From the NCBI GenBank assembly GCA_001600095.1, contig BCIX01000003.1:496001-560000 (forward strand): DNA of 64,000 bases. The letters are read 5' to 3'. Below the pieces are notes generated by a model. That model searched no databases. It was given only the letters and a program-made list of their open reading frames with translations, and had not been told where the DNA came from. Positions within the stretch are counted from its first letter, which is position 1; each line of letters begins with the position of its first letter. The DNA comes from Bullera alba (Eukaryota; Basidiomycota; Tremellomycetes; Tremellales; Bulleraceae). Of this stretch, positions 1-13,000 are shown piece after piece. The position numbers and the translations under genes were made by a program.

Positions 1-126
1 GCTTCGTACTCCGTATGTAGTCCGTAGAGCATTGGACCAGTTACCAGTCGACCAGTCAGTCGACCAGTAGCGCGTACCCGCACCCACATCCAGCACTATC
101 TGGCAGCTCTGAGCATCAACACAATC

Positions 127-1542
127 ATGTCCGAAGGTCACGAGTCATCCAAGAGGAGGGACGAGGCTCGCCCCTCTTCATCCTACCGCGACGAGCGGGG
201 TTCGCGCCGGGATACGGATCGACACCGAGACCGTGACAGCCGGCGAAGGAGGTGAGATAGGATTCCAATTTTTGTGGCCAGCGCTGACGGTGGCAGCCGC
301 TCCCGGTCGCCTTATCGCCGCAATGAAGATGATCACAAACTACCTCGCGACCGATCAAGCAGGGCGGAACGCGATGACCGTGGCTCGGAGCGGACTCGCA
401 GGGATGACCGACATCGCGATCGCAGCCGTAGCCGCAGCCGAGACCGGAATGGAGAGCGTGACAGAATTAGAGATAGGGATAGGGAGAGGCGTAAACGCAG
501 AGACTCCAGGTCTAGCGATACGTCCAGCTCGAGCGAGTCCAGCGATTCCGAGGACGAGAGGAGGCGGCGTAAACGCAAAGAGCGGAGAAAGGAGGAGAAG
601 GAGGTGGGCCCAGACCAACGTTACTAGTCTGTGGTCGTTTCACTGATCGTAGTGTCACAGGAACGGAGGCGGCGCAAGGAACGCAAAAAGGCCAAGAAGG
701 ACAAGGTGAGTCGAGATGCCGATGGAATGCCGGAGCCGGTGTGAGATCTGATATTCGAACAGAAGAAGGGATCAGGCACTGCAGCTGTCACCATGCAGTG
801 GGGCAAGTACGGGATCCTGACTGAATCCGAGTGAGCTATCCTACCTAGGATTTTATACAGTTTTGAGCTGATACCTTGGTCCTGCAGTATCGTGAAGAAA
901 GACTCGGTGAGCGGGTCCGTATCAGCACCCGCATGTTGTGTGACTGATCCGATCCGTTGCAGGAATTCCGCGCATGGCTAGTCGAGGAACGGATGATCAA
1001 TCCGGAGACCATCTCGAAAGATCGCACGCGGAAGGAGTTTGGCATATTCATGGAGGATTACAATACGGGTGAGCGCAGTTCTGGCACGGGCACAGGTAGG
1101 TGCTGATGGTCATAAAGCTACGCTACCTCACGAGAAGGTGAATGATATCCTATTCACTGTCATCGAGCGAAAACACAACGGACTGACCTTTACAGTATTA
1201 CGACATGGCCAAATACGATGTGAGGATGAACATGATCCGGTCTGGCCGAATGCTTCCGGACGACGCGGAGCAATATGATGCTATGGCCGATATAAAAGCA
1301 CACAAGTCTCATGTCAAGGTAGGTCCCAGCACTCCAAAACAATTTCAGCTCCGCGAGCTGACTTCTGCTGGCAGTCCCAGACGGTCCAGAAAGAAACGTC
1401 GTTCTCTCGACGCGAGATTGAAGAACTGAGACGAGTTGAGTCGGAGAGGGTAGAAGTTATCAAGCGGAGACAGATGGGCTTGGATGTGCCCTCCAGCCTG
1501 GGAGTGCGGACTGAGGAGATTGACATTCCCGATTTTAGCTGA
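127..1542 (+). CDS. RS-rich nuclear protein with SCI1-like C-terminal domain
   Basis: Multi-exon gene. The first exon begins MSEGHESSKRRDEARP and is joined across a short intron (252-296) to an Arg/Ser/Asp-rich stretch with many SR, RD and RE pairs, which is typical of splicing-associated proteins. The C-terminal half carries a conserved block (QWGKYGILTESD, then EFRAWLVEER, EFGIFMEDYNTATLPHEKYY) that I recognise from the plant style cell-cycle inhibitor 1 (SCI1)-like family and its fungal relatives. It ends in EEIDIPDFS and TGA. About 325 residues after splicing. Two exons are very small (888-906, 19 nt; 1118-1137, 20 nt). A nuclear RNA-processing role is inferred from composition only; the family has no well-defined biochemical function. 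The neighbours do not help to assign a role. Confidence 0.75.
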
Positions 1543-2696
1543 CCGATCGAGAGATTTCATCATAAAGCTATTTTGTTCTTTTGTTCTTTTGTTCTTTTGT
1601 TCTCGTGTTCTCGGCAGAGCGGGAGGCTGCCAAAGACGCCATGTCATCACATGGTAAGCCCGGCGGCGATGTAAGGGCCATGAGGCCATAAAGCATAACT
1701 CGGCCCACAATCGCGTGCCCAAAAGTGGAACGCTGGAACGCCCAAGGTCCGCTGCGCTGTCTTCTCGGACCTGACTGATTGCCTGAACCCTGAGCGTCAT
1801 CATCGAACGTAAGTTTTCGGCTCTCAGTTACGAACGCATATGAATGAACTCGCTCGCGACGGAACGAGGGAAGCGCACCAAGACAGTACTGTATCATTTT
1901 CCAACATGGCTGATGTAAGCAGATCTACATATGCTTTAAGCCTCGTTATCGCTCGGCCGGTGTCGCGGGGAACGATTGTACTGTAACTGTCTCAACGAGC
2001 CCATGCACACTGTCTGGAGGCTGTCACCAGCGACTATCGACCAACAGCGACCTTCCCGTAAGGGTGGCATGATTACAGCTGGTCGGATGCGAAATGATGA
2101 CCTGCCATCGCCCTGGACTGATACACCGTACCTTACCCACCTCGCAACCCCTGTCGATCTTGACGGGATTCGTATTCGGACCATGTCGATCGCACCGGTG
2201 GCTAAGTACTGATGTCTAGAACCATGTGGCCACAGCAGCTTGCCCCACGAGCAGACAAGTGTCGAGTCACATATAATACATAGGCCAAGGGCGCGAGGGA
2301 GGAATCTTTCCCACAATCCAGCAAGTCGAAGACCTTAAGATATCAGTGTGGAAGTCCCGGAACACTGCAGTCGTCCACAACATACAAGTACCCTTGCTGG
2401 TTCACGAACATATTACGATCAGACAGGCCATCGCTGTCATCTTCTCTGTAAGTCACTTGTGGGAGCGGGCGTTCACGATCCCGTGCGTCCATTCCCCGAC
2501 CGTTTGACTTTATGTTCGTACTTCATGCTAATTCTAGCAGTGGAGATCGGACGTAGAGGTAGAACTTAGCATCGCGATTCGTTACCGTCGACCGTCGCCT
2601 CAAAAGTCGCTTCGTCACGCATCCTACAAGAAGTCACTATCGCGACTTCGACTTCGGACTGAGGCTAAACTCCCCTACACTACTCCTCGCTTCTCC
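1543..2696. other. Intergenic region, 1.15 kb
   Basis: Holds the 3' flank of the RS-rich gene, a four-copy 8-nt repeat at 1571-1602, and the promoter of the next gene. Open frames here (for example 1936-2316 on the minus strand) show no recognisable protein, no splice pattern and no conserved motif. I see no RNA gene. Confidence 0.5.
1571..1602. repeat. Microsatellite (TTTTGTTC)x4
   Basis: Four perfect tandem copies of the octamer TTTTGTTC start 29 nt after the stop codon of the upstream gene, followed by a degenerate TCGTGTTC. It probably lies in the 3' UTR or just beyond. The tract is T-rich on the sense strand. Confidence 0.9.
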
Positions 2697-3628
2697 ATGG
2701 ACCCTATCATGAACCCCATATTCCAGACACCTCAATTCACACCCAAAGACCTGACCGCCCACTCGCCTCCCAGCCTGAACGCATCCGCCCCCGTCTGGCG
2801 GGTGTCTCGTGAATGGCAAAGCCTTGTTTCGTCGCTTCGTGACGCGGACGAGCAAAGCAGCAACCTTCCTAGCCCTACTTCCTCCCCCTCTCATCCATTC
2901 AAAGATAAGGGCAATCAACGACGGCGACAACACCGCTCCGGGAGTCCGCCCATGCGGGGATCCTCCTTGACAGACAGTAGCTTGACGCCCAGCAGCTGGA
3001 TGGGTAGCTCTTCAGCTCGAGATGATGACATCGATAGGGCCATCGGTCTGGGCCTATCCGGAATCCCTGATCTGCCTGGAGCCTATAGAGGGGTACGTCT
3101 ATCCTCTACATAGGGATCCGGATCGATCAAAGACGGCTGACACTGTTGCATTATCAGGAGAAGATGGTGAACGCTGCTGTTGTTAGCCAGGATATCCCCC
3201 TCAAGAGGGTGTTCAAGCCCCGTAAAAGCTTCAAAAGCCTGAGGCAAAGGGAAGCCGCTTTTCCTGTTCGGATCGCTACTCCCGCACCATCACTCTTCTC
3301 TCTCACAGGCCTTTCACCCGCCACACGTCGCAGAGATCCCCCTCGAACAAGTTTCATTTTCACAAAACATTCAGCATCCCGTCAGGATGATACTATCGCT
3401 GCGATCACAGAGATCAAGGCGCCATACCTGGCATATGTGCCACGGATAGACGACGGCTTGCCTTTTACCAACGAGGAGGAGACATTGAATGGCAGCGAGA
3501 GTGAATTAGGGGAGGTGGCAAGGGATCTGATGATGGATTTCACACCGCACAAGCCGACTCTGGATACACTTCTCACGCCTCCCCGGTCGTTGCGTCGCAC
3601 AAGACTCGAGCTACCGTGCGTCGATTGA
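2697..3628 (+). CDS. Hypothetical Ser/Pro-rich protein
   Basis: Two exons (2697-3092 and 3158-3628) are joined by a 65-nt intron with GTACGT donor, CTGAC branch site and CAG acceptor, giving about 288 residues. The protein starts MDPIMNPIFQTPQFTP, has a Ser/Pro-rich first half, and then a more ordered stretch with the basic motif KRVFKPRKSFKSLRQRE. An acidic/hydrophobic C-terminal part follows (TLNGSESELGEVARDLMM). I do not recognise a domain, and there is no signal peptide or membrane segment. The clean intron and steady coding character make it a believable gene, probably conserved only among close relatives. The Ser-Pro and Thr-Pro sites could be kinase targets, but that is inference. Confidence 0.7.
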
Positions 3629-4367
3629 GGACCTAGGAACACCATGCAATGCAGATGATAGAGTGTTGTATTAGAGTGTTGTATATTGTATATGATAAAG
3701 AACGAGAAAGAATAGAAGCTAGAAGTTGTACGAGTAGACTTCTAGGAAGCATGTTGTTGCCATGATGATTTTTTTCTGCGAACAATGATACACCCTTCGA
3801 AGATCACGTCGCTGTACACCCCTTTCCTCGACTAGCTCGGTGTTTCCAGCGTGTAGAGGCTGCAGAATCAACCTGATGGACATATCGTGGACCCCGAAGC
3901 ATGCTGGTCGGATCGGGGTGGACACATTCTTCCGTATCCCATCTATGCACTTTGGGCGATTCAAGGTCTGCTACAAGGGCTTATCAGGGGCTACAAGGGG
4001 TACCCATGACTCTTGACTTGGCCAAGCCGACAGGAGGCATTAAGTTGCTCGAGTACTGTTTCGAGTACGGAGGAGCCCCGTCACGGAATCAAAGCGTGTA
4101 GCCCAAGCAAGGTAAGACGAGGTTTTGTTCTGGCCTATGCCTCAGCGCGGAGCGCATTGGTTCACGTCTGGTGTGCACTATAAAAAGGTCGACGGATGTC
4201 TTTGTCTTGGCGTCTCACAGCCACTATGGACAACTGTCTACTGATCTAGTGGTGATTCGAATGTCATCCGTCTATCAGCGAGACACCGCACAAGTCTCAT
4301 CTATGGAATTATGAAGCGAGTCAGGGTGGCAATGTGACCTGGATCATCGAGGATTGGGTTCTCTTCA
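3629..4367. other. Intergenic region upstream of the FRAY-like kinase
   Basis: Holds the 3' flank of the upstream gene and the promoter of the kinase gene, including a TATA-like element near 4179. Small open frames are present but none looks coding. Confidence 0.5.
4156..4187 (+). promoter_or_regulatory. Candidate core promoter: inverted CCAAT and TATA-like box
   Basis: ATTGG (inverted CCAAT) near 4156 is followed by TATAAAAAG at 4179-4187, about 180 nt upstream of the kinase start codon. Spacing and order suit a promoter. The assignment rests on motif match only. Confidence 0.35.
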
Positions 4368-7115
4368 ATGGTCTATCATCGTAATGAGGCTCAAGGCGGC
4401 GGTATGATGGACGACGAATACTGGGCGAGCTTCTCTGCCGACTTTGCAGACTACGAGCTCGGTAGGCCTGTCGGTGAGTCGCTCCGTCCACCCATCATCT
4501 GAACGTAGCCGCTTAGTTGCTGAGTTGCCCACCAACGTACAGGCTATGGAGCATCGTCTGTTGTTTACTCTGCTGTCTTTCGCCCGACACAGCCAACACC
4601 TCGGTCCTCGACTGGGAGTGACCTGCCTGGCAGACGGGCAGACCTCCACATCGAGCTATCGGGAGCTGCAGCGCGGGGGCAGTATAAGTCCTATGAGAGG
4701 AGGTGCGCAATCAAGCTCTCCAGCTCGCATCCGGACGTTCAGCAGTTGTTCAAAGAGGCCCGGCTGTTGAGCTTGTGCAAACATCCCAACGTGCTCAGGT
4801 GAGCTCGGCCCCGTTCGATAACCTTACATTTTGAGTCTATACTGATACTTCGCACAGAATTCTTGCGACTTTCACCCTGCCACCGGATCACCGGCGGATC
4901 GCAATTGTCACACCGCTCGTTGCTGGAGGTTCGCTGGCCGGTATTCTGGACTGGCGCCGCCGTCTCAGTGACACGCCTAAACAGTCACACAAATTCTCCC
5001 GACTTCATCTTGGCGGACGCGCCCATGACGACGGAGATGGCACGGAGCCAGCGGGGAACCTCCAAGAAGACGAGATTAAAGCGGTCACCAAGCAAGTCCT
5101 AGAAGGGTTGCATTATCTTCACGACAACGGCTACCTCCACGTGAGTGCGATCTTCCCAGAGTCGGGCAGGAGCGTGTGTTCTGACGGTGGATGTAGCGCG
5201 ATTTGAAAGCGGGCAATATTCTTATTGAGCCAGATGGAACGGTGTTACTAGCGGACTTTGGCGTGGGAGGCGATATGAACGAGGCAGTAACACCATCAGC
5301 AACAGCAGACCACCGGCCGATTCTCGACCAGATCCGATTCACCAACCCACCAGTGGATATCGTCTTGGACAGTGCCAGAAGACCTCCGGTGACTGGTCTG
5401 CCTGTCGCCGAGGATGGAAAGCGGAGGAGTTTTGTGGGAACGGTGAGCCCCCACGGCGTTACGACCCCATGGCTAGGCTGACGGCTCTCTTAGCCCAGCT
5501 GGATGGCGCCTGAAGTTGTCATGGGGAGGAAGTATGATACGCGCGCAGATGTATGGAGTCTGGGCATCACCCTCCTAGGTACGCTCACCGAATCGATCTC
5601 GATCGTATTGGAGACTAAGCTGATATCGGTGACAGAGCTAGCGCACGGGTGCGCGCCGGGATCCAAAGACAAAGTAGCCAACATCCTCCGTCATACGGTG
5701 CAAGACGCTCCGCCCTCACTGGATCGGAGTACCGGCAATTACAGCAGGTCCTTCAAGGAGTTCATCGATTCGTGTCTCCAGAAGGACCCGGACCAGCGGT
5801 GAGTCCAGCCTCAGCTCGACCGAATCAGGTGCTGACTCCGTCAGACCTACCTCGAAGGCTCTTCTCGAGCACCCGTGGCTCAGAGGTGCCAAGAAGAAGG
5901 CTTTCCTCGCAGAGTCTTTGTTAGGTGAGCTTGGGAATAGGAGTATGTATATGGTGCAGACGCTCATTATGACCTGGACCAGCCGACGTCCCTCTTCTGG
6001 AGAACAGGCAAGAGCTGCGTGAGTCGCTCTGGCGGAGCTGACATAATCACGATGGCTGAAGATCGTTATCAGGACGTGTACCCACCATGTCCTCGATGGC
6101 CTCTCGAGCGTCCTCATGGGATTTCTCATTCGCCCCGTCTGAACCGGTCTCTCCCCTACGGACATCTGCCTACTCGACAATGCGCTCATCATCGATCATC
6201 TCGCAGATGAGAGACGATCTGGCTACCATGCCTTCGTTCACCCACTCTCGCACTTCATCTCGCATACCATCACTACCGCCATCTCCGAGGGTGTCCCTGC
6301 GACAATGGGCCGAGCAGACTAGCGCTGCCGGGGCGGACAGCTTTGATGGCGGTGATTTGCGGCAGAGAAGGACAGGCAGCGAGACGGGCCGACCGCGCTC
6401 GAGACACGATAGCATGCCTATCCGAAGAGGACAAAGCACATACTTCGAGCATCAAGGGCGTCACGAATCCTCAGAGATGCTCACTGCATCGCCCGGAACG
6501 GCCGCCAGAGCAAGTAGGCGGCTGCCAAGTGTGGACACTGGGTTTGCAATGAGTCCAGTTGCAGAGGCGTCTTGGGCACCACCACTTAGGATGACAATGC
6601 CATTATTGGACGAAAAGGAGCTCAAGAATGAGGGACCGTGCTTGATCACTCCTGATCTACGGCGAACAACGTCCCCCGAAGAGGTGATAGTAACGGAGTT
6701 GGAGCAAACACAACTCGATCGACCGACAAATATGATGGAAGGCGGCGAGAAGATGGAGCGGGAAGGGACGTATCGACAGAAAGTGGAAGCCGACGCTTTG
6801 TCAGATACTGGTTATTCCACGCCGACAAGGATGTCAGGGGAACACACACTCAGCAGTGCGACCTCGCCAGGTTCCACAGTCGAGACCCACGCGTCGCCCA
6901 GGTCGAACGAGTTGGCAAAGAAATCCGAGGCCGGACAATCATCCTCACCGACCAAGACGCAGGAGCCTATGTCGGCCTCTCCGGATAAAAGCCTGGTGAA
7001 GCGAAGTTGGCTGAGCAGACGATTGAGCATGAGCAAGGAGGACGCGGGGGATAAGGCGTTCAAGAAATCGGGCAGCCTTTCGAGGCGATTTGCCGCGAAA
7101 TTGACTCGTGAGTAA
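4368..7115 (+). CDS. STE20-family protein kinase of the FRAY/OSR1 type
   Basis: A nine-exon model gives about 760 residues. The kinase domain covers roughly residues 35-400: glycine loop GYGASSVVYSAVF, catalytic Lys in CAIKLSS, HRDLKAGNIL, DFGVGGDMNE, FVGTPSWMAPEVV, DVWSLGITLLELAHGCAP and CLQKDPDQRPTS. The combination AGNIL/DFGV, the run of NILRHTVQDAPPSL, and the post-kinase AKKKAFLAESLL ending in RRVPTMS resemble animal OSR1/SPAK/FRAY (which has LTLQNDPPSL, AKNKEFLQEKTL and RVPGSS at the same places) better than PAK or Ste11 kinases. Two long insertions lie in the N-lobe and before the catalytic loop. A tail of about 345 residues is Ser/Thr-rich and ends in a basic stretch with two Ser-Arg-Arg-(Leu/Phe) motifs. 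I see no OSR1 CCT domain. The start at MVYHRNEAQ is the first in-frame Met. Confidence 0.88.
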
Positions 7116-8162
7116 CGTTTCCGCCGTCAGGGATATGTGTTGACCCGTTTCGCTTCGACAGACAAGACATGAGGGGGGTTCGAGGGACGACTGATATGAC
7201 CGCCACGAAGCATCACGATTCTCGTATCCACCTGAACCTGTCCACAAGCGTGATAGATAGATCCATTTTTGTACAATTTGTTGCGGAAGCCATTGTGTAT
7301 CAATACATATCCCCATTGCCGTGAGCAGATCGCGAATGACATGTAGCCAATCGACTCGAAGTATCGTACCATATGACCAGGTCTGCGCTCGTTGAAGTGA
7401 TGTCCTCGAACTCCTGGGTTGGGTTCTACTGCTGCACAGGCGAGATCTACGGGATATCAGCCGCTTCCTAAGCTTCTCACTTATGGGAGTGCGAGAGACG
7501 TACGAGAATTACACCGTCTCCACGAACGAACAACATCTCCAGATTACGCTTGTCCACCTAGAATCGCAGTTAGCATCGGCACCTGGATGCACTTCTGCCA
7601 TAATCCAGCTTACCCGAGTGGGAAGCGCTTGCCCATCTTCCGTCACATCGACAACATGTATCGATTCCTCAGCTTGCGATAGTACGACATTCATGTGCGC
7701 ATCGTACGCCTACCAACGTGATCAGCTGACTGCCTGCGGCCCGAAGAGCGCGAAGACCACAGATGGCTCACATGCAGCACGCCGGATACTGTCCTGTCTC
7801 CTCGGAGCTTGATGAGCACTCGCCTAAGAAGGTATAAGCTACGAAAGGAAATGCCTTGATGAATGATGCTCACTCTCCAAGGGCCAGCTTGACCAGGTCT
7901 AGGGGCTCAGCTATCGTCGAGTTGGCAATGTCCTCCATCGTGTTGTCTGTGTAGGAGAAGAGAGCAAGGCAGAGTCACCAGCTGAAAGAGTTCGAGGTCA
8001 ACGATCGCTAGAGGAGAGCATTAGGGCGGAACCAAATCCACGTGGGCGGCAAAGCTGAAACATGCGACCTCATCGTCTCATCTTTCCAAAGCGACTGTTT
8101 TCAAAGACTGAACTGATCTCAAGAAGTTGTTGGTCGACAGACGACACTACGGCTCGCGCAGT
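7116..8162. other. Intergenic region, about 1.05 kb
   Basis: Lies between two genes on the same strand. It contains several overlapping short frames on both strands but no recognisable protein, tRNA shape or repeat. Likely 3' UTR of the kinase gene plus the ERG27 promoter. Confidence 0.5.
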
Positions 8163-9698
8163 ATGCCCTCTGGATCATACTCGACGAACTCAGTCAGTCG
8201 AGATGACAATAGGATCATCGCTATAGTGACAGGGGCCAACAGGTGAGAGCCCAACTCTTCGACTTGCTGCTACCATACTGAACGTGATACAGCGGGTTTG
8301 GTCTGGGCATCTGCAAGCAACTGCTCTCGAATCTGTCTCTTCCCCTGGGAACGCCTCTGCCCGCTTCCACGCCTACAGAATCAGCTCTGGCACCCTCACA
8401 ACGACATTTGATTGGTGATCACCCTCAGCCCACGAAAGCCGTTTCAGATGATCCGCCCCCGACATTGACCTTGGTGCTGGCATGCCGGTCGCAGACTCGA
8501 GCAGAAGAAGCAAAGAACATCCTATTGACAAGTCACGAGGCGGAACTTCAGACGAGGAAGGAACAGGGGATAAGCGTTCGACCAGGCTGGAAAGAGGGTC
8601 TGCGGATAGACTTCGAGCAGCTCGACTTGGAGACGCCGGGCGGTAAAGCCGGTATACTGTCTTTCTGCAATCGAGTCAAGAAGAGGTGAGCCAATAGTGA
8701 CTGGGGATGAGGAAGGGATTGGGCTGATATCAGCTTAGATATCCCCATGTCACTCTGATGTTCCTGAATGCCGGAATCGCAGTGTATAAAGGCAACGACT
8801 ACCCCCAGTTCTTCAAGCAGGTTCTGCGGGACGGTATCTGCTGGACGCTCACCGACCCAGAGTTCAACCATGAGAACGTGGGCGTCAGGACGAGTGATGG
8901 GGAGCGAGGGCTTTGCTGGAGTGTAAACGTCCTAGGGCCATACATCATGGTGAGCAAAGCGGCCATTGTATTTAGGATCGCGGCTGACCCTGCCTAGACT
9001 AAGGAGCTAGCGCCGCTACTACGTCGTTCGCCTCGTGGTCTACCGTTCTCTCCTAGGGTCATCTACACAAGCTCTTTCCTCGCACTGTATCGCCTCCTGC
9101 ATGAGAAGCCAATGGAGGACTACCAGCTCTTGACGTATGGCTCGCATTTCAAGGACTCGGCCTACAAGGCCAGCAAGTACTTTGGCGATGTGGTTATGGT
9201 TAACTTGGACAGGGAGCTCTCCAAGCCTGGGAGAACACCCGATGAGCGGCCAGTGCGGGTTCTTACCACCGAGCCTGGACATGTGGTCACAAACATCATG
9301 AACCAGGGATTCGGAGGAACGGCTCTTTATATCGAGTTCATGAAGTTCTTCTGGTGGCTATCGTTTGTCTTTGTAAGTTGACGATACTGCACTATATTGG
9401 ACCCAGACGCTAATAAACTACCCAGGTACGACTCCTCGGATCGACGTTCCACCCCTCGGATCCGACCTCGGCCGCTTTGGCAATGCTATACACCGCCCTC
9501 ATCGACGACAGATACCTGCAACCAAGCGAGAAGGTGCCTGCGCAGAAGTTCAAGGTCCATTCTCACCGCCTAGGAGCGACTTCTGTCGACTATGGCGAGG
9601 TGGATAGATGGGAAGAGACACTGGAGCTGGGCGAGCAAATGGTGCAGAAGTGCGAGGAGATCCGGTTGGACTGGAGACGCCGCGAAGGCCTGGATTAG
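8163..9698 (+). CDS. ERG27: 3-keto-steroid reductase, short-chain dehydrogenase (Erg27)
   Basis: NADPH-dependent reductase of the C-4 demethylation complex in ergosterol synthesis, which reduces the 3-keto group after C-4 decarboxylation at the ER. The sequence shows a Rossmann start IAIVTGANSGFGLGICK, which becomes visible after splicing at GCCAACAG|gtgaga. It also has LVLACRS, LMFLNAGIAV (the NAG motif), RVIYTSSFLALY and the catalytic YKASK with upstream Ser. Erg27-like features include GICWTLTDPEF and the long C-terminal part around LLGSTFHPSDPTSAALAMLY. Six or so short introns. The hydrophobic stretch FMKFFWWLSFVFV before the last intron could be a membrane anchor. The family is clear; orthology to Erg27 rather than another sterol SDR is very likely. 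Confidence 0.87.
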
Positions 9699-10054
9699 GA
9701 TGGAAGGGATTATTGGGATACATGTAAACGACCTTTGACGACCTAGATGTGGATATAGTATTGCCAACTTGCATATGATAGAGCTGTAGATGCATCATGG
9801 ACCACTAGTCCTGCGTTTGACGCCGAATAAACCGTGCTGGTCATGGTGATGCTGGCAGCGGTGGCGCTGGTGCATGTGGTGGCGGAGATCTTCGGGCGGC
9901 CGGACCTGGAAATCAAACGCGTCTCTCTCGACAACATTACCGTCGACGTCTCGTCGACTTTCAGCACTAGTTTTTCAGTCGTTTCCAGGTCTTCACTATC
10001 GCGCGAGGTCTCCTCTTGTAGGGCTGATGCTGAGATAGCTGGCCTCGTCCAGAA
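9699..10054. other. Intergenic region between ERG27 and MON2
   Basis: About 350 nt with the ERG27 3' flank and MON2 promoter. An open frame from 9834 has no homology to the MON2 N-terminus and is treated as non-coding. Confidence 0.45.
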
Positions 10055-13000
10055 ATGGTGGGTGTGCAAGCAAGTCCAGCGCCAGCGGCTGATGTCGGTG
10101 ATAGGACCATACCCTCCTCGTGTCCGAGCTCCAATCCTTGGTGACTGAGAGCAAGCGGCGACACCCAGAGGTCAAGGATGTGAGTAGAAACTGACCGGAG
10201 AGCTGGAGCTAATGAGCTAGGCCGGGGAGCGAGCTTTGGAAGTATTGAAAAGCGCTCAAGGGAATGAGCTTGGCAGTATGTTCGCTGCGATTCGGTGGAA
10301 CAAGGCCGTACAGCTGATTCGGTAACTCAGAACACGCAGACAAGCTCCTTTTGCCGATCACGCTGGGATGCAAGACGAAAGTAGGCAAAATCGTAGGGAT
10401 CAGCATCTCGGCTTTGCAGCGTCTAGTCACATTGAGAAGCGTTCCAACAGTAGGTCCCATGAACATGAGATCCTACTGCGTCGTTTCTGACAGACCGATA
10501 GGAACACCTACCTGCGGTCTTGACAACACTCAACTCTGTCTCCGGCCAAGCTGTCGATATCCAGCTCAAGCTGTTACAGACGCTCCTCTCGATACTCACT
10601 TTCAACCCGGACGTTCACGATGAAGTGCTCGGAAACGTAAGTCTACACTGGGCCTCTGGATCTCTCAAAGCTGAAACGATCATAGGCCCTCTTGCTCTGC
10701 TTCAAGCTGCAAGACTCTCGTGTATCAGTCGTCTCGTCCACGGCTGCTGCAACTCTCCGACAGGCAGTCATGCTCGTATTCGACAGGATATCATCAGATC
10801 TCACGAAGCCCACACTGCCCCTCACACTCTCCGCCGAGCCAGAAGAACAGGTCACGCTGACCCCCTCCGCCATGGACGCCTACAATATCTTTGCGGACCT
10901 ATGTCTGCTTACGGCCGGAGGAGGGAGCTCGGGGTTTTCGTTATGGGGAGGAGGCAAGGAAGCCAAGCCGAGGGTCTTGAAGCTCAATACCCTTCAAAGG
11001 ACATTCGGACTGGAGCTCATCGAGAGCGTCCTAAGCGGATACGAGGAGGCGGTCAAGAAGGTGAGCCCACTGCCAGCGGATTATAATCGATCGTCGCTGA
11101 TTCAGCCTCTAGAGGCCAGAATTACTGCACCTACTCAAGTCCTCTCTCGACCCTCTCCTCATCAAACTGCTCTCCGACAAACCCACCTTCCCTGTCGCAT
11201 TGCGAGTGTGCCGACTGGAGTTCCTCCTGATCAGATCTTTCACCGAGAAGCTGCCCCTCCAAGTAGAAGGATACCTCACCACCCTTATCAAGCTCGGAAC
11301 CGGAGAAGCGGAAGCGGATGACACTTCGAAGAAGGAGAACGTGTATCCTTGGCTACGAGGACTCGCCCTGGAGATCTTCAGAGGGTGAGTCCGCCAGTCA
11401 TTCTTTGAAGCTGATCTCTGCCAGTGTTTGCGGCGACTCGCGTCTTTTGCGGACCGTTTGGACCAATTTTGACCAGACCGGCAAGTCTGATGTATTCCGA
11501 AAGATGGTGTCATCGTTGGGCAAACTGGTCAACGAAAGACCTGTCCTCCTGGGAGTTGGAGCTCAGATGCACGGCACTGGCGTGCCTAGTGGTGATGGAT
11601 CCGCTGCTTCTGGCACGTACCTCGATATGGGCCTCGGCATGGTTTCTTCCGCAGCTAGTGCGGGACTCAACAGTGTCAACTCGATGATGGGGAGCAGCGG
11701 AGGCGGTCTTGGGACTCATTCCTCGATGAAGCTGAGGCTGTGAGTGACCTCAGACCAGATTGGTAGCTGACGACGTAGGATTGAACAACATGACAAGCTG
11801 GAGGCCCCGATCATCCCAGAGACGTACATCTACCTCCTGGCCCTACAATCCATGGACGCCGTCGCAGAGAGCATCTACGTGGCAGCCGGACAAACCGCCG
11901 AACCGGATCCAGTCGTCAAAGGCATGGCAGAGTCAGCTTGGCCAGCACTGCTAGCAGCGCTCTCCTTTTGCATGGGCACCAATCTATCCGACGGGCTCTT
12001 CGCCGAAGTGCTCAGCGCTCTGCAGGACTTCACCACTGCCTGTGGATTGCTAGGTCTATCGACACCTCGAGATGCCTTCTTCAGCACACTGGGCAAATAT
12101 GCCGTCCCACCTCCGGCTGTATCGGCCATGCAGTCTTATATGGATGTTCCGACGATATCTCGCGCAAGTGCCGGAATGATCAGCGTCGATGCGCTCGGTC
12201 TCGGTGGTCCACAAAGCGCGACGCCTCCAGCCCTCTCGGAACGCAATCTCGCCTGTCTGCGCAGTGTCGTCTTGACTGCTCGGATACTGGCGTCAACACT
12301 GGGCGACTCGTGGCATGACGTGCTGGAGGTGCTGCAGAACGCCAACTTTATGCTAGGGGCAAAGAAGCCGAATATGCCGAGGAGGCCGACTTTGGCCTCG
12401 CCGCAACTCGGCTCGACTGCTACTATGGGTCGACAATCGATCGAGGGGAGCGATCAGTCACGACCGGAGGTGTTTGACGAACTCGACGTGGAATCGATCC
12501 AAAGCGCCATCAACCTCCTCTTCGATGGAACAAGGGATCTTTCCGACTCGGCCTTCACGACCTTTAACCTCGCCCTATGTCGCCTGAGCTCGGAGATGAT
12601 CGGAGTATCAGACCGACCGGCCAACAGCATAGATGTCCCCTCGAACACCTTGATGTCGCCAGGGCCAAGGTGTCCTACGGTGGAAGCCGTGAGGCGACGG
12701 TCCAGTGGGATCAATATCTCCAACAGCATCAAGTCTGGCGAGAGATCCTACAGTCTCGGCAAGATCCGCATTGTGGCCATGCTCAACCTTGGTAGAATTG
12801 TCAACAGCGATCCGTCTATCGGTTGGACTACCGTCACGCAACATCTGCTAGCTGTCGCCAGGCACCATACTGCGCCGTCTACCATACGGATACAAGCGTC
12901 TGACACCCTAGCGGACCTCCTCCTCGGCGCAATCAGGGTCGGGAAGAGCTCTGACGTTCAGCACCACGTCTTTGACGTTCTGGTTCGACAGGTCGACTCT

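Noticed and set aside
333..578. Minus-strand frame rich in Leu/Arg/Ser
   Set aside because: It is the antisense of the RS-rich coding region; the repeated codons keep several frames open.
1936..2316. Minus-strand frame of 126 codons
   Set aside because: No recognisable motif, no splice structure and composition of random translation.
9834..10148. Plus-strand frame as a possible MON2 N-terminus
   Set aside because: It does not match the Mon2 family start and is out of frame with the next exon; the spliced MDHTLLVSEL start fits better.
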